Made by a program: the position numbers and the translations under genes. Below are positions 33,477-42,523 of a stretch of 64,000 bases of DNA, one piece after another (positions within the stretch are counted from its first letter, which is position 1; the number at the start of each line of letters is the position of its first letter). The notes beneath the pieces are model-generated. The model searched no databases, was not told the DNA's origin, and worked only from the letters and a program-made list of their open reading frames with translations. The stretch is from assembly GCA_944324635.1 (NCBI GenBank), contig CALUXC010000001.1, forward strand, positions 62,001 through 126,000. Reading direction: 5' to 3'. Source of the stretch: Candidatus Avelusimicrobium intestinipullorum. Lineage in GTDB: Bacteria > Elusimicrobiota > Elusimicrobia > Elusimicrobiales > Elusimicrobiaceae.

Positions 33477-34859
33477 TTAAAAGTACAAGTCCCGTTTGCC
33501 TTCTTTAATGGCTTTGAGGTTGTTCTCTATCATTTTATGGATAGGCGAATCCTGCGGGAAGGCTTCTTTGGTGGTGCTTTCAATTAAGGCATAGCCCTTG
33601 GCCTTTAAGGGGGCGGGGGCAAAGTCTTCCAGGTATTCGGCAAACGTGAACATGGCATTGGGCAAGCAGTGGGTTTTGATAAGGCCGGGTTTGGCCATAT
33701 CCATAAAATCCTTGCCTACGCGGCCCAAGCGGTAGCAGCCCGTGCAGAAGGACGGCATGTGTTTGGCTTCTACAATAGCGTCCACCACTTCCGCCATGGA
33801 GCGGTCATCCGTTAAGGTGAATTGGCTGCCGTTTTGCTTGTCGTACGAGTAGCCGCCCGGGTTCACGCGGGACGCGGCCGAAATTTGCGAGACGCCCAGT
33901 TCCAAGCAGGCGTTTCTCATGGCGGGCGATTCGCGCGTGCTTAAGATAATGCCCGTGTACGGCACGGCTAAGCGCAGTACGGCAATACATTTTTTGAAAT
34001 CGTCGTCCGTCAGCACATCATTGGGGTGTTGGCTAAAGTCGGACCCTTCCGCCGGTTCAATGCGCGGAATGGAAATGGTGTGCGGGCCTACGCCGTAGGT
34101 TTTATCCAGGTACCAGGAATGTTCCAGCGTGGCCAGAATTTCGTACTTGTGGTCATACAGGCCTAAGAGCGGCCCGATGCCCACATCGTTGATGCCGGCT
34201 TGGAGGGCGCGGTCCATGGCGTCTAGGCGGAATTGATAGTCTTTTTTGGCACCGGCAATATGCAGCTTGGCGTAGGTTTCCTTATGATAGGTTTCCTGGA
34301 ACAGCTGGTAAGTGCCGATGTTGCATTTTTTGAGTTCTTCAAATTCGGGCTCTGTCAGCGGAGCAATGTTGACGTTGACGCGGCGGATATTCTGCCCGTT
34401 CCAGCGGGTATCGTAGATGGTTTTAATGCTGTCGTACACATATTGCAGGCCGCCGCCGGGGTAGGCTTCGCCGGCCACCATCAAAATGCGTTTATGGCCT
34501 TGCTGCAAGAGGGCGGTTACTTCCTGGCGGATTTCGTCCTGCGTGCTGGCGTGGCGTTTTAGGTGCGTGTTGGAACGGCGGAACGCGCAATAAATACACT
34601 CGTTGGTGCAAATGTTGGAAATATACAACGGCGCAAACAGTACGATGCGGTTGCCGTAGATGGCTTCTTTTACGTATTTGGCCGTATCAAAAAGGTCGTT
34701 TAAGAGTTTTTTGTCCGTCAGGTTTAACAGGACTGCCGCGTCCATCAGCGAAATGCCTTTTAATTCGCGGGCTTTTTTCAAAATATCCGTCACTTCGGAG
34801 TCCGTGTGGGACTTGGCTTTTTCCAAAGTTCGTTGCAGTTTTTCGTCATCAATAATCAT
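33477..34859 (-). CDS. hydG: [FeFe]-hydrogenase maturase HydG (radical SAM tyrosine lyase)
   Basis: 460 residues. The radical SAM cluster motif CTNECIYC (Cys 84, 88, 91) is present. The C-terminus has FCTGCYRLGR and a further Cys in KTHCLPNA, the auxiliary cluster pattern that separates HydG from ThiH. HydG cleaves tyrosine to p-cresol, CO and cyanide for the H-cluster. ATG 34859 is the family start although the frame stays open to 35129. An extended -10 sits 6-7 nt before ATG, implying a leaderless mRNA. It diverges from smpB. The hydrogenase structural genes are not in the window. Confidence 0.95.
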   Translation of the reverse strand: MIIDDEKLQRTLEKAKSHTDSEVTDILKKARELKGISLMDAAVLLNLTDKKLLNDLFDTAKYVKEAIYGNRIVLFAPLYISNICTNECIYCAFRRSNTHLKRHASTQDEIRQEVTALLQQGHKRILMVAGEAYPGGGLQYVYDSIKTIYDTRWNGQNIRRVNVNIAPLTEPEFEELKKCNIGTYQLFQETYHKETYAKLHIAGAKKDYQFRLDAMDRALQAGINDVGIGPLLGLYDHKYEILATLEHSWYLDKTYGVGPHTISIPRIEPAEGSDFSQHPNDVLTDDDFKKCIAVLRLAVPYTGIILSTRESPAMRNACLELGVSQISAASRVNPGGYSYDKQNGSQFTLTDDRSMAEVVDAIVEAKHMPSFCTGCYRLGRVGKDFMDMAKPGLIKTHCLPNAMFTFAEYLEDFAPAPLKAKGYALIESTTKEAFPQDSPIHKMIENNLKAIKEGKRDLYF

Positions 34860-34862
34860 ACC

Positions 34863-34931
34863 TATATCATAGCACTTTTGGGCGGAACATGCGGGGCTTG
34901 GCCGCCGCCGTGTGCAATTTGCTATGATATA
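34863..34931. promoter_or_regulatory. Twin divergent extended -10 promoters for hydG and smpB
   Basis: TATATCATAGCA (34863-34874) and TGCTATGATATA (34920-34931) are perfect inverted copies. Read outward, both give TGC-TATGAT, an extended -10, and the ATG follows about 5-6 nt later on each side (34859 for hydG, 34935 for smpB). The 18-nt strings TGCTATGATATARGTATG differ at one base. No Shine-Dalgarno fits in either leader. Confidence 0.65.
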
Positions 34932-34934
34932 AGT

Positions 34935-35405
34935 ATGACGAAGAAAGAGTCCGTTTTGGTAGTTTGCACCAACCGCAAAGCCTATCACGATTATTTTATA
35001 GAAGATACCTATGAAGCCGGCCTGGAACTTTTGGGCGCGGAAGTGAAATCTATCCGCCAAAAAGAGCTGAGCCTGGACGGCAGCTTTGTGCGGGTGGAAA
35101 ACGGACAGGCCCGCGTGTATAATATGCACGTAAAACCCTATAAATTCAATTCGCTTACCGAGCCGGATCCTACGCGTGTGCGCAGGCTGCTTTTGAACAA
35201 AAAAGAAATCCGCAAATTAGGCGCCAAAGCGGAGCTGAAAGGCTATTCGCTGGTGCCGGTGGAAGTGTACTTCAAAAACGGGTGGGCCAAACTAAAATTG
35301 GGCGTGGCCAAAGGGAAACACTTGTTTGATAAGCGCGACGCCTTAAAAAAGCGCGATTTGAACCGCGAAATGGAACAAAATTTCAAAAATAATATCCGTT
35401 TTTGA
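34935..35405 (+). CDS. smpB: SsrA (tmRNA)-binding protein SmpB
   Basis: 156 residues, standard length. The oligonucleotide-binding barrel shows AYHDYFIEDTYEAGLELLG, GAEVKSIRQ, SLDGSFVRV and the C-terminal basic tail GKHLFDKRDALKKRDLNREM. It binds tmRNA and brings it to stalled ribosomes. ATG 34935 matches the family start; the frame is open further upstream but there overlaps hydG's start. The mRNA appears leaderless. No tmRNA gene was identified in the window. Confidence 0.96.
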   Translation: MTKKESVLVVCTNRKAYHDYFIEDTYEAGLELLGAEVKSIRQKELSLDGSFVRVENGQARVYNMHVKPYKFNSLTEPDPTRVRRLLLNKKEIRKLGAKAELKGYSLVPVEVYFKNGWAKLKLGVAKGKHLFDKRDALKKRDLNREMEQNFKNNIRF

Positions 35406-35517
35406 CGCGTTCCATGCGGGGGAAAACTAAAAATAAAGTGCGCGAAAAAATATTTTTTCCCTATACAAAATAAATTGCTGGATTTTTTCTTCGCAATTTT
35501 CTAAAATATATTTACTT

Positions 35518-35601
35518 GGGCGGGTGGCGGAATTGGCAGACGCGTACGGCTCAGGACCGTATGGACGAAAGTCCTTAAGGGTTCAACTCCCTTTCCGCCC
35601 A
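35518..35601 (+). tRNA. tRNA-Leu (anticodon CAG)
   Basis: 84 nt with a long variable arm typical of Leu. The acceptor pairs GGGCGGG with TCCGCCC (one G-T pair), discriminator A, no encoded CCA (unlike the tRNA-Val here). The anticodon stem TACGG/CCGTA surrounds loop CTCAGGA. It ends 22 bp before the ftsQ start with no terminator between, so it may be cut from a tRNA-ftsQ transcript. Confidence 0.95.
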
Positions 35602-35623
35602 TTTTAATTTGTTGGTTGCATGT

Positions 35624-36445
35624 ATGAAAAAGTATGACTATTACCGGCCTTCAGCGGCGTCTTTAGGAAGAAAGAAACGCGTGGTCCGCCGGAAAGGGTC
35701 ATCCTTTTTTTTTAAGCTTTTTTTGTTGCTTGTCTTAGTAGGCGTCGTCGGTTGCGGCGGCTGGCTGGCCTTGTCCAAAGGGTACCGGCTGCTGGTAAAC
35801 TCCCAAATAACCGACTGGCACGCCAAAACAATCCAAGTTTCCGGTGTTACGGGTCAGCTCGGCAAAGAAATTGCCGCTCTGGCAGAGCCGTATGAAGGGA
35901 AGGCTTTTTCCGTCAAAGACGCGGCCGCTTTGCGCGATACGGTGGTAAAACGCTATCCCATGCTAAAAGACGTGGCCGTCAAGCGCGGGCTGTTAAGCGG
36001 CAAACTCACCGTTTCCGCCGCACACCGCACGCCGATTGCCAAATTCGTCTTGCCGGACGATTCCGTCCGCTATATTGACGAAGACAGCACCGTCTATCCC
36101 GACCCGCACCCCGATTTACTTTCTCCCGTTCCGTTTGTGGAGCTTTCCGGTTCCGTTCCGCAAAAGCTCAGCCCCGAATTTATTGATTTGGTGCAAAGCA
36201 CGCTGAAGCTGAATAAAGAGCTGGATTTTGCTTTTCTGCAAATGGATTTGGAAAAAAACACCGTTAAAATGCACATGCCGGACGGCTGCATCATTGACTT
36301 TGGCCAGGCTGAACAGTTAAAGAAAAAAGCCTTGGTGGCGGCCCGCATTTTGGCCTTCTCGCGCGAACGGTACGGACAGCTGCAAAAGCTGGACTTCCAG
36401 TTTTTCAAATACGGGAAAGTTTTTTTAACACAGACGTCCCATTAA
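35624..36445 (+). CDS. ftsQ: Cell-division protein FtsQ/DivIB-type
   Basis: 273 residues. A basic cytosolic tail and one membrane helix (residues ~27-50) are followed by a POTRA-like segment (IQVSGVTGQLGKEI, LRDTVVKRYPMLKDVAVKRGL) and the FtsQ beta domain (AHRTPIAKFVLPDDSVRYIDEDSTVY, later MHMPDGCIIDFG). It joins the divisome in the inner membrane and links FtsA/FtsZ with the wall synthases. ATG 35624 is chosen over the upstream TTG 35609. The position before ftsA-ftsZ confirms the call. Confidence 0.9.
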   Translation: MKKYDYYRPSAASLGRKKRVVRRKGSSFFFKLFLLLVLVGVVGCGGWLALSKGYRLLVNSQITDWHAKTIQVSGVTGQLGKEIAALAEPYEGKAFSVKDAAALRDTVVKRYPMLKDVAVKRGLLSGKLTVSAAHRTPIAKFVLPDDSVRYIDEDSTVYPDPHPDLLSPVPFVELSGSVPQKLSPEFIDLVQSTLKLNKELDFAFLQMDLEKNTVKMHMPDGCIIDFGQAEQLKKKALVAARILAFSRERYGQLQKLDFQFFKYGKVFLTQTSH

Positions 36446-36483
36446 GTTTTATAATATAGATATATTTTTTGTAGGTGGATTTT

Positions 36484-37734
36484 ATGGCTAAAACGAATAT
36501 CATTGCCGGATTGGATATCGGCAGCGGCAAGATGACGTGTATTGCCGCGGCGCATGATTTTGAAACAAATACCTTAAAAGTAGTGGCGGGGCGCAGCGTC
36601 CCGTGCAAAGGGCTGCGGGGGGGAATGGTGTCCGACATTCGCGAAACTTCCGCCGCAGTGACTCATGTTTTAGGCAGTATTGAACGCGAATGCAATCAGG
36701 AAATAGGCAGTTTGTTTGTGGGCGTGCGCGGGGCGCATTTGGAATCTTTTTCCAACCACGGCACGTATAACATTTCCCGTCTGGACAAAGAAATCACCCA
36801 GTCCGATATGGCCCTGGCTATTGAAAACGCCAAGGCCATGCCTATTAAAAACGACAACGAAATCGTCAACGTTATTACCCAAGGTTACGCCATAGACAAA
36901 CAAAAAGGCATTACCAACCCGGAAGGAATGGAAGGCTCTTTGTTGGAAGTGGACGTGCATATTACCACGGGTTCTTCTACCCATTTGAACAACTTGGCCA
37001 AAGCCATTCAGCGCCCCGGTTATAAAATTGACGGCACTTTTTACGGCCTGGTTCCGCTGGCCGATACGGTGCTGACGCAGGAAGAAAAAGAAATCGGCGC
37101 CATGATTTTGGATTTGGGCGGGGAAACGATGTCCGTCGGTATTTACATTGACGGTATTTTGAAGTTCTCGCGCGATATTCCCTACGGGTGCGATTTGATT
37201 ACGAGCGACATTTCGCGCCTGCTGCACACCAGCCGCCAAAACGCCAAAGAAATTAAAGAAAAATACGGCGTATCCTTCCCCACGTTTTTGGACGAAGAAG
37301 GCGAAATCCCCGTGCCCTCGCTGGACGGACGCAGCACGCATAATATCAAAAAAAGCTACGTGCTGGACATTATCCAGCCGCGCGTGGAAGAGCTGATTGA
37401 ACAAGTGGGCCGGTGTGTGGAAACCTCCGGCTATAAAAATTTCCCGGTGGTGGGCGTGGTGACGGGCGGCGGTTCTTTGATGCCCGGCATTACGGACCAC
37501 TGCGTAAACATTTTGGGCCTCAAAGAGGTACGCCGCGGCGTGGTCCAGCGCGACCTGATTACCAGCGACGACGAATTTTTTGACCCCCAGTACAGCACCG
37601 CCATGGCGCTTGCCATCTACGCTTCGGACAATTCCGGCTACGACGATTATTCCGGCGGCTCTTACGAAAAGAGCGGTTCGTTCTTCGGCAAATTGGGCCG
37701 TTTGTTCAAAGGCGTGGATATTTTCGGCGGCTGA
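36484..37734 (+). CDS. ftsA: Cell-division actin homologue FtsA
   Basis: 416 residues. The actin-type ATPase motifs are clear: GLDIGSGKMTC (phosphate 1), MILDLGGETMSVGIY (phosphate 2) and VVTGGGSLMPGI (adenosine). The SHS2/1C subdomain includes RGAHLESF. The C-terminus KLGRLFKGVDIF is a short amphipathic helix for membrane attachment. FtsA anchors FtsZ filaments. AGGTGG precedes ATG 36484. ftsZ follows after 12 bp. Confidence 0.96.
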   Translation: MAKTNIIAGLDIGSGKMTCIAAAHDFETNTLKVVAGRSVPCKGLRGGMVSDIRETSAAVTHVLGSIERECNQEIGSLFVGVRGAHLESFSNHGTYNISRLDKEITQSDMALAIENAKAMPIKNDNEIVNVITQGYAIDKQKGITNPEGMEGSLLEVDVHITTGSSTHLNNLAKAIQRPGYKIDGTFYGLVPLADTVLTQEEKEIGAMILDLGGETMSVGIYIDGILKFSRDIPYGCDLITSDISRLLHTSRQNAKEIKEKYGVSFPTFLDEEGEIPVPSLDGRSTHNIKKSYVLDIIQPRVEELIEQVGRCVETSGYKNFPVVGVVTGGGSLMPGITDHCVNILGLKEVRRGVVQRDLITSDDEFFDPQYSTAMALAIYASDNSGYDDYSGGSYEKSGSFFGKLGRLFKGVDIFGG

Positions 37735-37746
37735 TTTGGAGCAAGT

Positions 37747-38901
37747 ATGAAAGATTTATTTATGCCGGCCGATTTGTTTGAAAGCAAAAAGGCCAAAATC
37801 AAAGTGATCGGCGTGGGCGGCGGCGGCGGAAACGCCATTAACCACATGGTGAATTCCGGCCTGAAGGACGTGGATTTTATTGCCGTCAACACCGATGCGC
37901 AGGATTTGCGCCGCAACCGTGCGCCGTATTTGGTGCAGGTGGGCGAAAAAATCACCAAAGGGCTTGGCGTCGGCGGAGACCCCGAAAAAGGGAAAAAAGC
38001 GGCCGAGGAATCCAAGGAAAAACTAAAACTCATTATCGGTCAGTGCGATTTGCTGTTCATTACGGCCGGTATGGGCGGCGGCACCGGTACGGGTGTGGCG
38101 CCGTATTTGGCCAAATTGGCCAAAGAAATTTATGGCGACGATTTGCTGGTGGTGGGAGTAGTCACCCGCCCGTTTAATTTTGAAGGGTACGTGCGCGAAA
38201 AGCAGGCCGACGAAGGAATCAAGGAAATGCAGAAGTATGTGGATTCCATGATTATCGTGCCGAACGAAAAACTTTTTGCCAACATTGACCCGGAAACTTC
38301 TTCCCGCGACGCATTCAAAATGGTAGATGAAGTGCTGCTCCAGGCGGTGAAAGGCATCTCCGAAGTAATCACGCAGCCGGGAGAAGTGAATATCGATTTT
38401 AACGATGTGCGCAAAGTGATGTGCCATTCGCACAAGTCGCTTATCGGCATTGGCGAGGCCAGCGGCCCCGGGCGCCACTTGCAGGCGGTAAAAAAAGCCA
38501 TTTCTTCGCCGCTGTTGGAAAATGCCGATATCCGCGGGGCAAAAGGTTTTATTGTGCACTTTTCCGCGGAGGAAAACCTGACGCTTTTGGAACAAGGCGA
38601 AGTGATGAATTTAATTCGTCAATATGCCAGCAACGATTCCATTATCATGTTCGGTTATTCGTATGATTCTTCCTTAAACGGCATGTTTAAGGTAACGGTC
38701 ATCGCTACCGGATTTAGCGCCGAAAAAGCCAGCGTGTTTAACGCGCGCCGCCCGCTTCCGGCGGAAATTATGGGCGGAGTTTCGGGCAAGAAGCCTTCGG
38801 CGCAAGAAGTGTTTGCTTCGTTTGATGCGCCCAAATCGCCGGAACCTGAAGACGCAATGCTGATTCCGGCGTATCTGCGCCGTAAAAAAAACCGGTCGTA
38901 A
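37747..38901 (+). CDS. ftsZ: Cell-division tubulin homologue FtsZ
   Basis: 384 residues. The GTP-binding signature GMGGGTGTG (about residue 103) and the N-terminal loop GVGGGGGNAINHM are present, plus the synergy-loop segment VNIDFNDVRKVM. The linker is short, and the C-terminal conserved peptide LIPAYLRRKKNRS, which binds FtsA, is intact. It polymerises into the division ring. The gene is 12 bp after ftsA. Confidence 0.98.
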   Translation: MKDLFMPADLFESKKAKIKVIGVGGGGGNAINHMVNSGLKDVDFIAVNTDAQDLRRNRAPYLVQVGEKITKGLGVGGDPEKGKKAAEESKEKLKLIIGQCDLLFITAGMGGGTGTGVAPYLAKLAKEIYGDDLLVVGVVTRPFNFEGYVREKQADEGIKEMQKYVDSMIIVPNEKLFANIDPETSSRDAFKMVDEVLLQAVKGISEVITQPGEVNIDFNDVRKVMCHSHKSLIGIGEASGPGRHLQAVKKAISSPLLENADIRGAKGFIVHFSAEENLTLLEQGEVMNLIRQYASNDSIIMFGYSYDSSLNGMFKVTVIATGFSAEKASVFNARRPLPAEIMGGVSGKKPSAQEVFASFDAPKSPEPEDAMLIPAYLRRKKNRS

Positions 38902-38913
38902 GAGGAGAATGAC

Positions 38914-40005
38914 ATGGCGGTAGGACTGCAAAGTTTGTTAAGAACCGTAGTAGACAATAAAGCCAGCGGTTTGCACATTCGCGGCAACTCCAACGCATAC
39001 GTGCGTTTGAACGGGCAAATCAAGCCCATTGACGACAGCTTTGTTTCCAACGACGAAGCCAAAAAAATGGCCTATGCCTGTATGGGCGAACGCGAACGGA
39101 AAATTTTTGAACAATACAGCACGGTGGACTTTTCGTTGGACGCCAAATCTTACGGCCGTTTCCGTTTTAACGTGTTCCGCCAAATGGGCAAAATTTGTAT
39201 GGCCGTGCGTCATATTCCTCTTAAAATTCCTTCTTTTGAAGAATTGCACTTGCCCGGCGATATTTTGCGCAAGATTTCCGAAAACCGCCGCGGGTTGATT
39301 TTGGTGACGGGTATGACCGGTTCCGGTAAAACGTCCACCTTGGCGGCGATGATTGATCACATCAACAAAACTCGCCCCGGCCATATTTTAACGATTGAAG
39401 ACCCTATCGAATTTATGCACGTGGACGACCGCTGTATCGTTAGCCAGTTGGAACTGGGGGTAGATACGCCGTCCTACACGGGTGCGCTGCGCGCGGCCAT
39501 GCGCCAGGACCCGGACGTTATTCTAATCGGCGAGCTGCGCGACGGCGAAGTGATGAAAGCCGCTATCAGCGCGGCTGAAACGGGTCAGCTGGTATTGGGC
39601 ACCATGCACACGGTAAACGTCACGCAGACGTTGGCCCGCTTGGTGGACGCTTTCCCCGTGGAACAGCACGACCAGGTGCGCCTGCAGCTTTCCGAACTGG
39701 TGCGCGGTATTGTGTGCCAGCGCTTGTTGCCTACGATTAAACCCGGTATGCGCCCCGCTTTGGAAATTTTGGTTTCCACGCCGCAGGTGCGCAAGTTGAT
39801 TTTGGAAAATAAACCCAGCGATTTGTACAAAATGATGCAAGGCGGTGAGTTCTACGGTATGAACACGTTTGACCAGTCCTTGGCTAAGCTGTATAAAGAA
39901 GGGTACATTGATTTGGAGACGGCGCAATCCGCCGCCACCAGCCCGGACGCCATCATGTTGGCTATTCGCGGCGTAACGGGAAGCTTGGACGCGGTGACCG
40001 AATAA
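38914..40005 (+). CDS. pilT: Type IV pilus retraction ATPase PilT
   Basis: 363 residues. It has Walker A GMTGSGKTS (about residue 130), the Asp box TIEDPIEFMH, Walker B LIGELRD, and the His box LGTMHTVNVTQTLARLVDAFP with AISAAETGQLVLGT. PilT hexamers depolymerise pili for twitching motility. It is placed between ftsZ and cmk. A pilin gene lies at 62366, so a type IV pilus system exists, though other pil genes are outside the window. Confidence 0.94.
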   Translation: MAVGLQSLLRTVVDNKASGLHIRGNSNAYVRLNGQIKPIDDSFVSNDEAKKMAYACMGERERKIFEQYSTVDFSLDAKSYGRFRFNVFRQMGKICMAVRHIPLKIPSFEELHLPGDILRKISENRRGLILVTGMTGSGKTSTLAAMIDHINKTRPGHILTIEDPIEFMHVDDRCIVSQLELGVDTPSYTGALRAAMRQDPDVILIGELRDGEVMKAAISAAETGQLVLGTMHTVNVTQTLARLVDAFPVEQHDQVRLQLSELVRGIVCQRLLPTIKPGMRPALEILVSTPQVRKLILENKPSDLYKMMQGGEFYGMNTFDQSLAKLYKEGYIDLETAQSAATSPDAIMLAIRGVTGSLDAVTE

Positions 40006-40006
40006 T

Positions 40007-40687
40007 ATGCGTACGAACGGAATGTTAATTGCCATTGACGGAACGGCCGGAACGGGGAAATCCTCCGTCGGCAAGGCGATTGCCGCCAAGTTGGGATACG
40101 GGTTCTTGAGCACGGGGGAAATGTACCGTGCGCTGGCCTATAAAGTGTTTGAAAAAAACATTGTTCCCGAAGATCATGACGCCGTGTTGGAAGCGGCCCG
40201 CCAACTGCGCTTTACGTTTGCGCGCCAGCCGGACGCTTCTTTGAAAATGTTTGTAGACGGCGAATACTTAGGCGCCAAACTGCATTTGGAAGAAGTGGGC
40301 AACGTGGCCAGCCGCGTGTCCACCAACGGCGAAGCGCGCCGGGTCCTCACCGAAAAAATGCGTGATGTGGGGGAAGAGGGCGGCATCGTTATGGAAGGGC
40401 GCGATGTGGGAACGGTGGTGTTTCCTGATGCGGAAATGAAGTTTTATTTGGACGCTTCCGCCGAGGAACGTGCCAAACGCCGCGTGAAACAGCTGCAGGA
40501 AGCGGGGGAACATCCCCATTATGAAGAAATCCTGAAGCTGATAAAGGAACGCGATTACCGCGATTCGCACCGGACGGTCAGTCCGCTTAAACCGGCAGAA
40601 GATGCCATCATTATTGATACTTCGGCTCTGAATATGCAGCAGGTGACGGACGCCGTGTGGGAGAAAATCCAGCACTATGCTTCTTAA
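40007..40687 (+). CDS. cmk: Cytidylate kinase
   Basis: 226 residues. P-loop IDGTAGTGKSSVGKAIA at the start, the CMP-binding segment STGEMYRALA, GRDVGTVVFPDAEMKFYLDA, and the lid/C-terminal RDYRDSHRTVSPLKPAEDA are all typical. It phosphorylates CMP and dCMP. It begins 1 bp after pilT; ATG 40022 is an alternative start. It overlaps plsC by 11 bp. The cmk-plsC-rpsA order is a widespread conserved cluster. Confidence 0.96.
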   Translation: MRTNGMLIAIDGTAGTGKSSVGKAIAAKLGYGFLSTGEMYRALAYKVFEKNIVPEDHDAVLEAARQLRFTFARQPDASLKMFVDGEYLGAKLHLEEVGNVASRVSTNGEARRVLTEKMRDVGEEGGIVMEGRDVGTVVFPDAEMKFYLDASAEERAKRRVKQLQEAGEHPHYEEILKLIKERDYRDSHRTVSPLKPAEDAIIIDTSALNMQQVTDAVWEKIQHYAS

Positions 40688-41270
40688 TTTGATAAAATTA
40701 ATAGCACGGATATATTTCCGTGTGTGTTACGATTTTAAGGTGGAAGGGTTGGAAAATATCCCCAAAACGGGAGCCCTTATTATAGCGGGCAATCATCTTT
40801 CCAACGCCGACCCGCCGGCCATAGGCAGTTTTGCCGGGCTGGTGCGCGATTCGCGCTTTGTAGCCAAAAAAGAGCTCTTTTCCGTGCCGCTGTTGGGGTG
40901 GTTTTTCCGCCGCAGCGGTTATATCCCGGTGGATCGTGCCCGCACTATTGGCGATTTTGGCGCCTTGAAAGAAGTGGTGCACGCACTGGAAAAAGGCGAA
41001 AGCGTGGTGATGTTCCCCGAAGGTACGCGCAGCCGCACGGGCTTGCCGCAAAAGCCCAAAAGCGGTATCGGATTTTTGGTGTATAAGACGGGCGTTCCCG
41101 TCCTGCCTGTAAAAGTGCAAGGCACTTTCGGGTGGCCGTGGGTGCGCAAAATCCGGGTGAAGTTCGGCCAGGTGATGCACCTGGAAAAGGACCCGTCCCT
41201 GGAACCCAAAGCGCAGTATAAACAATTTGCAAATCAAATAATGGATGCAATAAATTCTATAAATATCTAA
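40677..41270 (+). CDS. plsC: 1-acyl-sn-glycerol-3-phosphate acyltransferase
   Basis: 197 residues. The acyltransferase motif NHLSNADP (HX4D) lies near residue 40, the second block FVAKKELFSVPLLGWFFRRSGYIPVDR follows, and FPEGTRSRTG is the EGTRS glycerophosphate-binding motif. It makes phosphatidic acid at the inner membrane. A single N-terminal hydrophobic segment is present. The start lies within the end of cmk, suggesting coupled translation. Confidence 0.94.
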   Translation: MLLNLIKLIARIYFRVCYDFKVEGLENIPKTGALIIAGNHLSNADPPAIGSFAGLVRDSRFVAKKELFSVPLLGWFFRRSGYIPVDRARTIGDFGALKEVVHALEKGESVVMFPEGTRSRTGLPQKPKSGIGFLVYKTGVPVLPVKVQGTFGWPWVRKIRVKFGQVMHLEKDPSLEPKAQYKQFANQIMDAINSINI

Positions 41271-41281
41271 CGGAGGTTACG

Positions 41282-41307
41282 CAGTTTTCCCCTTGCGGGA
41301 AAGACTG
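41282..41307 (+). promoter_or_regulatory. Hairpin in the rpsA leader
   Basis: CAGT-TTTCCC pairs with GGGAAA-G-ACTG (10 bp, one bulged G), loop CTTGC, ending 12 nt before the rpsA start. S1 represses its own translation in other bacteria, and this hairpin is a candidate site. A CGGAGG (41271-41276) lies just upstream. Confidence 0.45.
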
Positions 41308-41319
41308 TAATAAGGACTT

Positions 41320-42510
41320 ATGACGACAAACGAAGAAATTAAAAACACCGAAGACACAATTAACGAACAAGAAATGACGATGGATCAGTTAATTGCGCAG
41401 CAAGAGTCTTTATCGGAGAAGCTGTACAAAAAAGAAATTGTAGAAGTACCCGTCGTACAGATTAATCAAGATTACATTTTGGTGGATACCGGCGCTAAAA
41501 AAGAGGGGGCTATCGCCGTGTCCGAATTTGAAGGCAAAACCTTGCCGGCCGTGGGCGACACTATTTCCGCCGTGCTCGTAAAACGCGGTTCCGACGAAAG
41601 ACCGGCCATTCTGTCCCACAAAAAAGCTTTGGAAGCCCTGGGCTGGGACGTGTGCAAAAAAGCCTATGAAGACAAAGAACGCGTGAAAGGCACGATTGTT
41701 CAGTGCGTAAAAGGCGGTTACATTGTGGAAGTGTTTGGCGTAAACGGTTTTATGCCGCTTTCCCTTTCCGAACTTCACACCGCTTACAAACATTATCTGC
41801 CCGTTGGGGCCAAAATCAAAGCCCAAATCGTTGAATTTGCCAAAGAAAAACAGAAACTCATCATCTCCCGCAAACAAGTGCTGGAAGAAGACGAAGCCGT
41901 CCGCCGCGAGCAAGTGCTCGGCGAAATTAAAGAAGGCGATGTGCTGCGCGTGGTGGTTTCTAAAGTGGACAAGGAAAAACTGTTCCTGCGCTTCCACGGC
42001 ATTGAAGGCATCGTGAACTTGGACAATATCGCCTGGAAAGAACCTGAAACCGCTATTGCCAACTATCGCCGCGGTCAGCGCTTGAAAGCGAAACTCTTGT
42101 CCTTGGACAAAGAAACCCCCAGACTGGAGTTCGGTTTGAAACAATTGTTCCTCAACCCGGCCGACGCGCTTAAACGCCGCTATCCGTACAAGAGCTCCGT
42201 CAAAGCCACGGTGACCAAAGTGGACGCCGAAAACGGCGTGGAATGCACCATCGGCAAGAACAACACCAAAGGTTTCATCAGCCCCTTTGAAATGGGCCGC
42301 GATTTTACCGCCAAAGAAGGCGATACGATCACCGCGTTGGTGGTGGGCGTAAATCCGGAAACCTTTACGGTCAACTTGTCCGTCAAGAAATACGACCAAG
42401 TGCAGAACCGCAAAGTGGTTGCTCAGTATTTGAAACAGGCTCCTCGCCCGACCTTGGGCCAGCTGTTGCAGGATTCTTTCAAAACTGAAAGCGACGAAGA
42501 AACCAAATAA
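41320..42510 (+). CDS. rpsA: Ribosomal protein S1 (four S1 domains)
   Basis: 396 residues with four S1/OB domains (starting about residues 40, 120, 205 and 290); GYIVEVFGVNGFMPLSLSEL and GIEGIVNLDNIAWKEP are clear S1 repeats. E. coli S1 has six domains and 557 residues, so this is a short form like those of several other phyla. It helps mRNA binding on the 30S subunit. AAGGACTT precedes ATG. It ends the ftsQ-to-rpsA gene run. Confidence 0.92.
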   Translation: MTTNEEIKNTEDTINEQEMTMDQLIAQQESLSEKLYKKEIVEVPVVQINQDYILVDTGAKKEGAIAVSEFEGKTLPAVGDTISAVLVKRGSDERPAILSHKKALEALGWDVCKKAYEDKERVKGTIVQCVKGGYIVEVFGVNGFMPLSLSELHTAYKHYLPVGAKIKAQIVEFAKEKQKLIISRKQVLEEDEAVRREQVLGEIKEGDVLRVVVSKVDKEKLFLRFHGIEGIVNLDNIAWKEPETAIANYRRGQRLKAKLLSLDKETPRLEFGLKQLFLNPADALKRRYPYKSSVKATVTKVDAENGVECTIGKNNTKGFISPFEMGRDFTAKEGDTITALVVGVNPETFTVNLSVKKYDQVQNRKVVAQYLKQAPRPTLGQLLQDSFKTESDEETK

Positions 42511-42523
42511 GTTAGATATTTGC

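Noticed and set aside
33477..34859. ThiH (tyrosine lyase of thiamine synthesis)
   Set aside because: The C-terminal CTGC...C cluster motif and the co-occurrence with HydF indicate HydG.
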